Positions 1 to 9,600 of a DNA stretch of 64,000 bases are shown here, in pieces (position 1 is the stretch's first letter; every line of letters starts with the position of its first letter). The translations under genes were made by a program, and so were the position numbers. The notes under the pieces were generated by a model. It was not told the DNA's origin and ran no database searches. It saw nothing but the letters and a program-made list of their open reading frames with translations. Source of the stretch: Leishmania donovani (lineage: Eukaryota > Euglenozoa > Kinetoplastea > Trypanosomatida > Trypanosomatidae); the NCBI RefSeq assembly GCF_000227135.1, contig NC_018246.1, positions 467,211-531,210 of the forward strand, read 5' to 3'.

Positions 1-126
1 TGGTGGATCGGAAAGGATGTAAAGATGCACGAGCGATTTAAGACATGCAAGATCCGATGACGCCTCCGTCAGGTTGCACTTTACATGGAGTATTGTGTGT
101 TTTTTTTTCTGCGGATGTGTATGCTC

Positions 127-154
127 GTGTGTGTGTGTGTGTGTACGTGTGTGT
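127..154. repeat. GT dinucleotide microsatellite
   Basis: An almost pure GT run with one AC interruption. Such tracts are common between trypanosomatid genes and recur throughout this window. Confidence 0.9.
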
Positions 155-852
155 CAAAGCCGCACACGCGCCGTCGCCCATTCGTTGACCTGTGCCCAAT
201 GTCTTGTCGACTCCTCGTCCAACCGTCGCTCTCCGTGACGCCAAACATTTTCTCATCTCTCACCCCCTTCCTCCGACGGCACCTTGCTGTCGCCGTTGTC
301 GCATACATACCCGCACACCAGCAACGCAAAGAGCCAGCGCAGCGCCCATCAAGGCCTGAGCTCTTCCGCTCCCGAAGCTCCGCCCACCTTCAGTCAACAT
401 CACGTCAAGCGCACTCAGCGCCACGGCAACGAGTTGAACACTCGCGAAGGCGCGCGCAGACGTAAACACTTATACGCACACACTAGAGCGTCTCCTCGGC
501 CTCCCCACACGGCCACGCTCAACCAAACCGCAAACACGCGCACTAGACATAGTTCATGATCCTACATAAAAGTGCATAGATCGATTTGTGGAGGGAAAGA
601 GTGAGAGCGGTGGACCGACAGCAGCCTTGTCACTTCGTGTCTCTCTGTGCCGACGGGCCTGAAAACGTTCCACACCTAAAACCTTTTAAACTCGTATCGC
701 CCGTGGCGTCGTCTGTCGTGAGTAGTCCTTGCCCTCGCCACCCCCCCCCCCTCTCAGCCCCTCTCGTCTTCGTCGTTGGGTGCTCGTGTTGCAGCTAACG
801 GGCCTTGTTGTCTTCTTTGATTGCACACTTACATGTGTATATCGCGCTGTTC

Positions 853-854
853 AG
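853..854 (+). promoter_or_regulatory. Candidate spliced-leader acceptor AG for the carrier gene
   Basis: This AG follows pyrimidine-rich sequence and leaves a 58-nt leader in which the ATG at 913 comes first. The earlier AGs at 757 and 794 would leave an out-of-frame ATG at 833 in the leader, which slightly favours this site. The choice is inferred, not shown. Confidence 0.4.
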
Positions 855-912
855 CGCTGCCGCCGCCTCCCCTCCACCCCACCGCGCACTTGGTTATCGC
901 ACAGCTCTGTCG

Positions 913-1947
913 ATGTCCAGCAGTGAGAAGAAGCATGCCGCGTGGGTGGATGTAGTCGCCGGCGGCTTTGGCGGGGCGCTCGCCAAGTCTCTCCTCAGTC
1001 CTTTTCAACGCATCGTCGTACTGCAGCAACTCGGGCAGCACAAGAGCTACAGCATCGCCCAACTGGTGCGTCACATATATGCGCAGGAAGGCTTGAAAAG
1101 CTTCTGGCGCGGCAACCTCACCTCGATGGTGATTCGAGTGCCGTACAGCGGCATTCAGTTTTTGCTCTACACCCAGCTCAAGTTCTTCTTCCAAGATTGG
1201 CTGGATCGTCGTCATGCCGCCGCGGCGCTGTCTGGCCACCAGGCGGACGGTAGTAGCGATAACGACAACGCGTCCAGCGCCGCGACATCGCGCGGGCTGG
1301 GGATGGAGAAGTTCGTCATGAAGTGCGGCGCCGGCGGCATCTCGGCCACGATCGCCGGCGCTGCCGTCTACCCGGGCGAAGTTGTCCGCCTCCGCCTCAT
1401 GTCTGGCGAGAAAAAGTTTACCGGCATTGCTCATACGTGCGGGCTCGTTTATCGGGAGACGCGCTCGCTGCGCAACTTCTACCGCGGCCTCGGGGCGTCG
1501 CTCATGCAGCGCGTGCCAGACATCCTAGTCAGCTTCGCTACGTACGAGACGATCAAGTACGCCGTGCTGGACAGCCCCGACCCGCTCCTCTTCAAGGACA
1601 ATGACGCGGCGCGAAACGTGCTGTCAACGATGGTCGGTGGCTCCGCCGCGGCGATAGCCTCCATCCTCGTAGCGTTCCCACTCGACGTAGCGAAGCGGCG
1701 CATCGGCATGTCTGGCCAAGGCACCGACAAGACAGTTTACCGCGGTGTCGGCGACTGCCTGCGACAGATCTACGCCAAGGAGGGCGTCCGTGGCTGGTAC
1801 GCTGGGGCCTTTGTCGAGGCGGTGCGGTGTGTGCCGCAGGTGATCCTCATGTGGATGTTCATCGAGGTCATTCAAAAGAAGTTGTCACCCTACGCGAGAG
1901 TGGCATCCGCCGAAGACGAGATGGCGAAGCGGAAGAAGGGTCCTTGA
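913..1947 (+). CDS. Mitochondrial carrier family (SLC25) protein
   Basis: A 344-residue transporter expected in the mitochondrial inner membrane. The family fold is three repeats of about 100 residues, each opening with P-x-[DE]-x-x-[KR]. Here repeat 2 has PGEVVR (P154) and repeat 3 has PLDVAK (P256), both canonical. Repeat 1 reads PFQRIV (P30), so both charged positions are lost. Each repeat also carries the downstream aromatic/glycine block (FWRGN, FYRGL, WYAGA). The wording of repeat 1 (RGN...VIRVPYSGIQF) resembles the ATP-Mg/Pi and CoA carrier subgroup, but the substrate cannot be assigned. A hydrophilic Ser/Asp-rich insert lies between repeats 1 and 2. The start is the first in-frame ATG; the open frame extends upstream only through non-ATG codons. 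Family assignment is firm, substrate unknown. Confidence 0.93.
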   Translation: MSSSEKKHAAWVDVVAGGFGGALAKSLLSPFQRIVVLQQLGQHKSYSIAQLVRHIYAQEGLKSFWRGNLTSMVIRVPYSGIQFLLYTQLKFFFQDWLDRRHAAAALSGHQADGSSDNDNASSAATSRGLGMEKFVMKCGAGGISATIAGAAVYPGEVVRLRLMSGEKKFTGIAHTCGLVYRETRSLRNFYRGLGASLMQRVPDILVSFATYETIKYAVLDSPDPLLFKDNDAARNVLSTMVGGSAAAIASILVAFPLDVAKRRIGMSGQGTDKTVYRGVGDCLRQIYAKEGVRGWYAGAFVEAVRCVPQVILMWMFIEVIQKKLSPYARVASAEDEMAKRKKGP

Positions 1948-3180
1948 TGCGTGCAGTGCTCTGCGCCCCCGTCCCCCCACCCTCGCATCCCTCTCTCCAT
2001 CTTTTACGCCACGCCCTTTCGGGGTCTCTTTTCACGTGCAGCATGGAGGAAAAGGGGGAGAGAGGACCAAACGCACGACGCCTGCCACACCCGCGTCAAG
2101 GTGTTTGCTGGAGGATCGAATAGGCGCATGTCCGTAAGTAAGTAGGCGTGTTGTCTCCTCGCGTGTTCAGCGGATGCCGTAGACTGTTGTGGATGTCGCA
2201 TGTGTTGTGTGTTGTGTGTGTGGGTGGGTGGGTGGGTGGGTGGGCGTGCGTGTGTCATCCGTTGCGTCTTTCGAATGTTGTGATGTTGGTGCGGTCGTGT
2301 TGATCTCTCTGTGCGCGTGCATACTTCGCGTCCCCGTTGTTGTTGTTGAAAAGGATGGAATCGGTGCGCTGATGCGTCTCGACGCGTCTGTGAAAGCGAA
2401 GTACCGGTGCGAGACGGAGGGGGGATGCCCAGCGGTGCCGGTGCGTCCGTCTGCATGTGTGCCTCCCGCAACACGACCTGGACCGAATCGCTTCCGCGTT
2501 CCTTTCTTTTCTGTCGTGGAGGGTGGGTGGGCGGGTCGCCTGTCACGCATGTAAGGACTGTCACCATGTCTTGGCATGCCTGGCTAATTCCTTGTGCAGG
2601 AACGCGCACAAGGCACAGCGTGACACCCGCGCGCACGAGTCCATGCATGTGCCTGACGGGGACTGCATACGTAGGCAGCTGCCTCTTGCAATAAAGGGAG
2701 AGGGGCATGGAAGGCGCTGGTGCTCTCCCCGTTCGCTCCGATTTAGGGTGTGCTCCGTTGCTTCTATCCCACGCCATCCTCCTCGCCTGCCCGTCCTGCC
2801 CGCTCTCCCTCCGCTGCCCGCACCTCGCTCAACACAAGTGTAAGCAATACATACAGAGCAAGATAGGTCGACGCCACACAGCTCAGCCGTCGGTCGCGCG
2901 TCCACCTTGCCGTCTTCCTTCCGCTCGTAACTCTCCATCACCACCCAACCACCCACGCACACCCCTGCCTCGCCTCACCAAGCGTCGCCTACACAGCTCT
3001 CTTTCCCTTTCTCTTTTCCACCCACGCTGACGCGTCAGCAGAAACAAGCTCCTCCCCCTCCCCTCAGCAACGGCTCCTCGAGCTTGAGCAGACGCACTCC
3101 CTCTCCCACATAACCCTTTGGGCCTTTTCGTGTTGTCTCTCCTGCCACGATACGCATCAAGCCGCAGACACGCGAAAATC
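1948..3180. other. Intergenic region, carrier to RPN9
   Basis: Probable 3' UTR of the carrier followed by the RPN9 leader. It holds a TGGG tetranucleotide repeat (2221-2244), a pyrimidine-rich block (about 2755-3025) and candidate splice acceptors at 3037-3038 and 3171-3172. No gene is supported: open frames here are low complexity and overlap each other on both strands. Confidence 0.6.
2221..2244. repeat. TGGG tetranucleotide repeat
   Basis: Six tandem TGGG units in the probable 3' UTR of the carrier gene, preceded by TGTG-rich sequence. The G-runs could form a G-quadruplex in RNA, but that is inference only. Confidence 0.85.
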
Positions 3181-4419
3181 ATGTCGACTCCAGAGGCCCG
3201 CGCACAGGTCTACCTGGTCAACCTCCGCAGCAGGCTGGAGGAGAAGAACAATGCCAGCGCCGCTGCCACGGTGTCGCGCGCGCTCGACTACTTTGAGCAA
3301 CGCTTCTGGTATGAGCTGTCAAGTGAATTGCTGCAGCTGATCCGTGACCCGATGGTGCTGGAGGACGCGTACGAGCTGTACGCGGACGTTATTGTGGCCG
3401 TACGGGCTGACATCTCGCCTATCGCATACGTCATGATTGTTCGCTCCGTCTGCTTCGCTCCGCATAGCACGACGCAGAAGGCGCTGGAGCTTGTCGAGGG
3501 CGCGTGCGCCTCTCTCATCCATAGCAGCTCGGAGCAGGGGCACTACGCTGCCTTGTGCATCCGTGCCCTCCTGCTACTCGAGAGCACGAGCCCCGAGGAG
3601 AGCGCGGCGCTGGCGGCGGTGCCTGGGTCGCCGCCGCACACGGCACGCAAGTTACTGGAGCAGACCGAGATGTACCTGCACGGCCTCAAGATGCACGAGG
3701 TGGAGCCGGTGCTGGTCGCGCTGTACGGCATGGCACGCGGTCGTGACTACGAGATCCGGCGCCAGCACACGAGTTACTACAAAAACGCGTTCGACATCAT
3801 TATCTTTTTGGAGAAGGCGGACCTGCCCATGCGCGACGAGGACGTCACCGCGCTGGCGTACAAGACCGTGGTCGCCGGCCTGCTCTCAGACAAAATCTTC
3901 AACTTCGGCAAGCTGCTCAACTTCGACCAATTTGTGTCCCGGCTGCAACGGGAGTCGTGCCCGCAGCGCTGGGCGCTGGAGATGATGCGGCTGTGCAACG
4001 AAGGCGACGTGGCCAACTTCGAGGCCTTTTTCCGGCAGCACCAGCAGCAGATTTCACAGGAGCCCCAGCTCGTGAGCGCGTCGGCGACGCTGCACCGAAA
4101 GGTGCGGCTCATGGCGCTGCTGCATCTCATCTTCTACACCCCTTTGAGCGAGCGCACCTTTGCCTTTCACGCGGTGGCGCAGCGGTGCGGTGTCCCGGAT
4201 AGCGGGGCGGAGCCGCTGTTGCTCGAGGCGCTCGCTCACGGCATTATCAAGGGCCGGATGGACGGCTTGAGGAGGGAGGTGCGCATTACGTGGGTGGAGT
4301 CGCGTGTGCTGAGCCTTGAGGAGGTGAAGGCGTTGGCGCAGCATGTGTCGCAGTGGCGAGAGCAGGTCGTGGGGCTCACGAACTCGGTGAAGGAGATGAC
4401 AAAGAAGATCCCGCAGTAG
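3181..4419 (+). CDS. RPN9: 26S proteasome regulatory subunit RPN9 (PSMD13)
   Basis: A 412-residue lid subunit of the 19S regulatory particle, which helps assemble and hold the lid that recognises and deubiquitinates proteasome substrates. The length fits the family (about 380-400). The N-terminal two thirds are helical repeats: the segment after residue 140 reads LLEQTEMYLHGL and is followed by SYYKNAFDIIIFL and the FNFGKLL block, both typical of RPN9. The C-terminal third is a PCI domain, including FYTPLSERTFAF and a winged-helix stretch ending near WVESRVLSLEEV. The start at 3181 is the first ATG after the acceptor candidates. No inserts or breaks are seen. Its neighbours are unrelated in function. 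RPN9 is much more likely than another PCI subunit on overall pattern. Confidence 0.92.
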   Translation: MSTPEARAQVYLVNLRSRLEEKNNASAAATVSRALDYFEQRFWYELSSELLQLIRDPMVLEDAYELYADVIVAVRADISPIAYVMIVRSVCFAPHSTTQKALELVEGACASLIHSSSEQGHYAALCIRALLLLESTSPEESAALAAVPGSPPHTARKLLEQTEMYLHGLKMHEVEPVLVALYGMARGRDYEIRRQHTSYYKNAFDIIIFLEKADLPMRDEDVTALAYKTVVAGLLSDKIFNFGKLLNFDQFVSRLQRESCPQRWALEMMRLCNEGDVANFEAFFRQHQQQISQEPQLVSASATLHRKVRLMALLHLIFYTPLSERTFAFHAVAQRCGVPDSGAEPLLLEALAHGIIKGRMDGLRREVRITWVESRVLSLEEVKALAQHVSQWREQVVGLTNSVKEMTKKIPQ

Positions 4420-6683
4420 GAAGCACGAGACGAGGCCATGCAGACGCTATCTGCGAGGATAACGACAAAAAGAGGAGGGGTGGAGGAAGGGGGCGTCAGC
4501 GGCGCACCTTCCCCCTTCCTCCCGGCACTGTTGCCGTTGTAAGCGGTGCGAGAGGATGCAGTTGGTCATGTCGTTCGTTGTCGTCCTTGTGATGGGGAGG
4601 TCGTTGCCGTCTCCTCCTGTCCCATGTGCTCGACGCTCTCGGCCTCCGACTCACCCTTGTTCGCGGCACTGTGCGTGCACGTGTGCGTTGTTGTTGATTT
4701 ATTCGCTCTTGTCCGCCGCTGCCGCTGCCGCCGCCGCCCCATTCGCTCGTTCCGGTGCGTGCAGGGCGGTGGAGCCTTCGTATGCGCGTTGCGCATTAAC
4801 GGATGCGCATGCGGGGCAATGTATGTGGGTGGGTGCGTTTTTCGAGAAGATGCGACGCGCGCGTGCGAAAGGAAGAGAGAGAGAAACGATGGATGACGAG
4901 TGCACCGAATCCACGCCCACGGAGGCCGCAGACAGGACATATATGCGCGCCTGCTTCACATCCGCAAGGCAGGCCCACCCTTGTTGCCTCTCCCTGCCGC
5001 CGCAGCCCCACCTTCCTCCTCCCAAGCACTGCATATTCCCCCCCTTCATTTTTTCGCATGCGTGTGTGCCATGTTCGTGTCGTCTGTTTGTTGTCAGTGC
5101 GCCTGCCTGTGTATGTAGTTGGATCGCACGCAAGCGAACGGAGCGAACCAGAAACGTGAAGGAGAGGAGGAGGAGGAGGGGGAGGGAGGGGCGGTGAAGT
5201 TCAGCTCCTCAGCCTCACCAGCCTCCTCTCTCTTCAAGCTGCTCATGAGATAGCATCCTCTTCTCCGCCTCTTACTCATGGCACGCATAGGTTGAGGGGA
5301 TAAGACAGGCAAACGTGGCTACGCACGGCCGGCGCAGTGCCGCTGCCACGTCAGTGGTGCTGTTCTTGCTGCCAAAATACCCTTCCTTCACGCGTCTCTC
5401 TCCTTGCTTTCTGAATTCCTTCTCTTCTTCAGGAGTGGAAGCCCTGCAGCACGACGTCTATCGTCTCTTGTCTGTAAGCGCGCACAAGGGGCGCGTGTGC
5501 TCAGGTCATAAGTGAAACTCGTTACCACCGATCGGTTCGGCCTCACTGCCGCACGCCGCGCAACCGCTTCGCCTCAGCGGGCACAGTAGCACCCGCCACG
5601 AGCGCAACCGCGTGAGCCAAAATCCAATCACGCGCACTCTGCGGGGCAAGTCACTAGTAGGAGGGTGGCTAGCGCTTAGAGCCCCACCCCACCCCTTCTC
5701 CGGACCTCTCTCTTTCTCTCCGCCCGAGTTGGTTGCCTTGATTGTTGATTGGTTGGTTGCCGCATCACAGCCACCGTGATCCCACGACCACCTTGGAGGC
5801 TGCTGCTCCTGCGGCGGTGGCGGCTGTTGTGGAGCGGGCGTTTGCATCAAGGCTCGTCCTTGTGTGTGAGGGTGCGCGTGTCTATGTGCCCTCTTTATCT
5901 CCCTCCTCGTTCTTTCTCCGCCGCCTCTCGAGTCGTTTTTTTTGTTTGTTTGTTTTCTCGTTGTTTATGTGGTGCTTCCTCTTTCGACGATCGCCCACCT
6001 TCTCCCCTCCCCTTCTCCTCACACACAGGCACACGCACACGGTTTGAAAGGGAGATAGACGCGCGCGTGCACCGCCACAATCGTGCCGCTGCCCTCATAG
6101 ATGTATTTTCGCCCTGCATCGTCCGTGTGAATCCTTGTCCTGCTTGTGTGTCCGTGTTGCTGTGGCTTTGCTGGTGTGGTGGTGGTGCTCGCTGTGCGCT
6201 CTACTCTCCCCACACACACGCAAGCCATCCCTCCCCCTCTCTGCGTGCACGCCTGCGGCATTGTAGCTCCCCTCTTGTTATTGTTTTCGCAAGCAGGGGC
6301 GGTGTGGGCGCTCTCTGAAGCTGTTTTCGCATGTATGGATGTACACTACCTCACCAACACCGCCACCCCCGACTTCAACTCATCGCCCACCACCAACGCC
6401 ATCATAGCCATTGGCCCCCTCCTCTCCCTCCGACACACAAACACACACTCGCAACCTGCAGTCACTGAGCTCCTGTTGCGTTCTTACAGCTGTTCTTGTC
6501 ACGCTTTTCAGTTCGCTTCTTCTGTTGCCCCCCCCACCCCCGATCACTGCACCGCAGGGTTGCGTGCTTCTCCTCGAATATCCCCATCGCATCGACGGCA
6601 CTGTGTGCGCGCCCCTCCTCTTCCTCCCTCGTTTCCTTCAATCGACTGTCGGCTGAGACCCATTCTCTGGCTGTGCGAGCAAG
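4420..6683. other. 2.3-kb intergenic region, RPN9 to giant ankyrin gene
   Basis: No gene is supported. The first part is likely RPN9 3' UTR; the last 300 bases contain pyrimidine tracts with AGs at 6488-6489 and 6510-6511 that could receive the spliced leader of the giant gene. From 6511 to the ATG at 6684 no other ATG occurs. The longest open frame (4556-5197) is Arg/Pro/Cys-rich low complexity and is not believed. Confidence 0.55.
6510..6511 (+). promoter_or_regulatory. Candidate spliced-leader acceptor AG for the giant ankyrin gene
   Basis: The AG follows the T/C-rich tract at about 6491-6509 and leaves a leader of about 172 nt without any upstream ATG. A second candidate is 6488-6489. 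Confidence 0.4.
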
Positions 6684-9600
6684 ATGCACACCTCCATGGA
6701 GACGGCGCCTAAGATGGCGTTGCGAGAGCCGGACGCAGTGCGGTGCGCACCGCAGAGACCATTCAACGAGTCTTTGCAGGCCGAGGCGATCACTTACCTC
6801 ATGCACGAGCGGGAAGCCGATGCGTCGGCGGAGCTGTCAAAGGGTGGCCTGCACTCCTTGGCGATGCGCCGAGAGCAGACTCTGGTGCCGCCTGAGCTGC
6901 TAATGGAGCTGAAAGACGGCGAGCAAGCCGACGCATCCGTGGCACTGCCGGAAAAGCTGAACCCGTGCACGTGCACCACCGCTGCGTTCGACGAGTGGCT
7001 CCGCGCCGTCGTGAAGTCGATTCCTGCCCCAGCTGAGGCGGCGGACGCAGTGCAGCTCAGGAACTGTTGTGGCTCTCGCACCATCTGTGGTCGAGCGAGG
7101 CCTGGCGGCGTTACAGAGGTGTCCCGTCAGCAGGCCCTCTACAGGGCACTGGAGGTGCTCGAGGCGGCCACGCGTTTGCTGCAGCGGCACGCCGTACTCT
7201 GCCGCGGCCGAAGCCGCCTTCTGCACGCCTACTACGACGCGCTCGAGGAGGACATCCACCAGCATGCAGTGTCCGTGTCGGCATCGACAGCAACGAGAGG
7301 CACCGTCCAACCCACGGCGGAAATACAGCTTCAGCAGCTGCTGCCGCCGGAGCAGCACAAGTATTCTCCGTTCCACTACCACCTGCGCTTGTACAAACGC
7401 GGCGCGCCGCTTCATCACTATACACAGGAGCAGGAGAAACTGCAAAGCCGTTTGGAGAAGGTGTACTACGTGCTGCTGAAGCTCGAGGAGGTGGAGGGGT
7501 TAAGCAACTCGATTCTAGTCGAAGGTCAGGCGACGTCGCTGCTGGCTCAGCAGCGGCGGCAGAGCACGGACGCTATGCAGGGCGGCAGCACAAAGGCGGG
7601 GTCCATAATGCGCGCCAACGTGAGGAAGGACGGCATAGGTGCAGGGAGCAGCGCGGACTTACATGATGCACTCACGCTCACCGGCGGCGGCGGCGGCGGT
7701 GGCGCGCGCGGAGATGGAGAAAGTGAGCCCGCGATGAACGAGCCGACTTTGCAGTTTTCGCGACGGCTTGTCGGAATGGAGCGGCGGGTGCGACGGCTGC
7801 GGCAACAGCTGCGCCTGCCGCTTCCTGTGTCGGAGGTGACGTCTCGCCTGCGCAACGAGCTCATTCTCTCCTTTTCCGCCCGTGTTCTGGCGCTGCGGGA
7901 GCCCGCTCCGTTCACATCCGAGATCTACGTGACCTCCGCCGCCCCTGCCGCGTCGCCGTCACCACAGGCCGCCCCACGGCCCCCTGGCGACGGCGCACAT
8001 CATCAGAGCTCGCACTCCATCAGCGCCTTCGTCGAGTGGTACGTTCAACGTGTCATGGACCCGCTCGCCATCTCGCAGCTTCTCAGCATCGTCCCGCGGG
8101 AATATGTGGTGACGACCACGTGCCGCCTTGTCTACGCATGTGAGGCGCACGCCTCGCTACGCTCGTCGCGCGCTCTCCCAGACCTGGGCCCCGTGCTGCT
8201 GCGTGCTGTGGCCGAAGGCCGCGCCGACGCCGTGGCGCAGCTGCTTCTCTCCTCAAGCGTTTCCTACGGCAGCGTCCTTTCCCACCCGGTGGACTGTCAC
8301 ACGTGCTTCTTCGCGGGCCTCCTTGGCGGCCAGATCGACGTGCTGACACGGCTGGTGGAGCAGCAGAGCTGGAATGTGAACGCGCTGCACGTGCTGCTCT
8401 TCATGAGCGCCCCATGGAACATAGCCGCGGCACCGACAGCGGTGATGTCGTCGCGCGGGTGCTACGTATACCAGCAAGCGCTGGTGGAGCGCGTACAGGC
8501 GTTCCTCAGCGTAGCAGAGCAGGTGCTTGCGGCCCGCAGTCAGGAGCCCGCGTACAAGTTGCCTCTCTCCTTGGAAGAGAACGCCACGGATGCAGCGAGC
8601 ATGAGCACCATCGCCGGCGGCGCCGACTACGAGGCCGACGAGTCGGCCCTCGCAGCGCTGCGCAAAGCCCAGCTACTCGACGTGAGCGCAGAGGGTGAGA
8701 AGCTGCTCGCTGCCTTGGGCTGTTTCCTCGGTAGTGCCGCGGCGTCGGCCTCCATCAACGATGATGCACTGCGCGGTGGGCGTCACGGCTCTCAGCGCTC
8801 CACCCACGCCGGCAAGCCAGTGACGACAGCAAACGCGTCGATGGCACGCGGCGGCGGAATGAAGAAGAAGGCGGAAGACGCCAGCGACGCCGACGACGAC
8901 GGCATCACCGGCTCCACGGGTGTCTCGGCATTCGGTGCGCTGTCGATGTCAGCCGCGTCCCGAGCAGCTCCCCCGCTGCCGCCGGTGTTTCTCAAGGGCG
9001 CTCTTCATCGCTTACAACTCTTCCTTGCAGTGCGCAACGCCATGCTGCAGTATGAGCGGCAGCGACAAGACGCACAATGGGAGACGCTGCTGGGCAAAGT
9101 CAAGGCACGGCCGAGCAGCGGCGACGGCGCCTCCTCCGCGGCCGCAAGCACCATGCACGGGCTCGGGAGCAGCGGCAAGAATTTAGCTCGGCTGCACGCC
9201 AAGGCGCCCCCGCTCCTGCAAGGCGCGGCTGCCGCGAACCCTCGCACAGACCACAGAGAAGCGCCGCTCGCCTCTGCAGTGGCGGCCCCATATTCCTTCG
9301 TGCAGATCCTGCAGCAACATCAGCTGGACGCCTTGACTGCGGGCGCGTTGTGCCCACTGCGCTGCCAGATGTGCCCAGCATTCACGACGCCGCAGCTGCA
9401 GCGCGTAGATGCGTGGAGCTATGGCCCGTTGCAGCCCACCACCGCCATTACAACCGCGTTGGGTACCGCGCGCGGCACCGGCAACGAGGGAGGGGCGAAG
9501 CACTCCAGCAGGGAGCTCATCTCTCTCGCCGAACGGGTGAACACGCTGATTGGGATTGGGGAAGACGATTGCCGTCCCGACGAAAACTTGCGTGGGCGCC

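Larger units (their letters stand above)
1..912. other. Intergenic region before the carrier gene
   Basis: No convincing gene is present. The stretch holds a GT microsatellite (127-154), a long C/T-rich tract (about 727-792) and three AG dinucleotides after it (756-757, 793-794, 853-854) that could accept the spliced leader of the carrier mRNA. The first bases may be the 3' UTR of a gene outside the window. Short open frames on both strands are broken by repeats and lack any recognisable domain. Confidence 0.6.

Noticed and set aside
805..912. N-terminal extension of the carrier frame
   Set aside because: The codon at 805 is TTG, not ATG, and the added residues do not resemble carrier sequence; the first ATG is 913.
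4556..5197. 213-codon plus-strand frame between RPN9 and the giant gene
   Set aside because: Composition is Cys/Arg/Pro low complexity typical of translated intergenic repeats, with no ordered segment.
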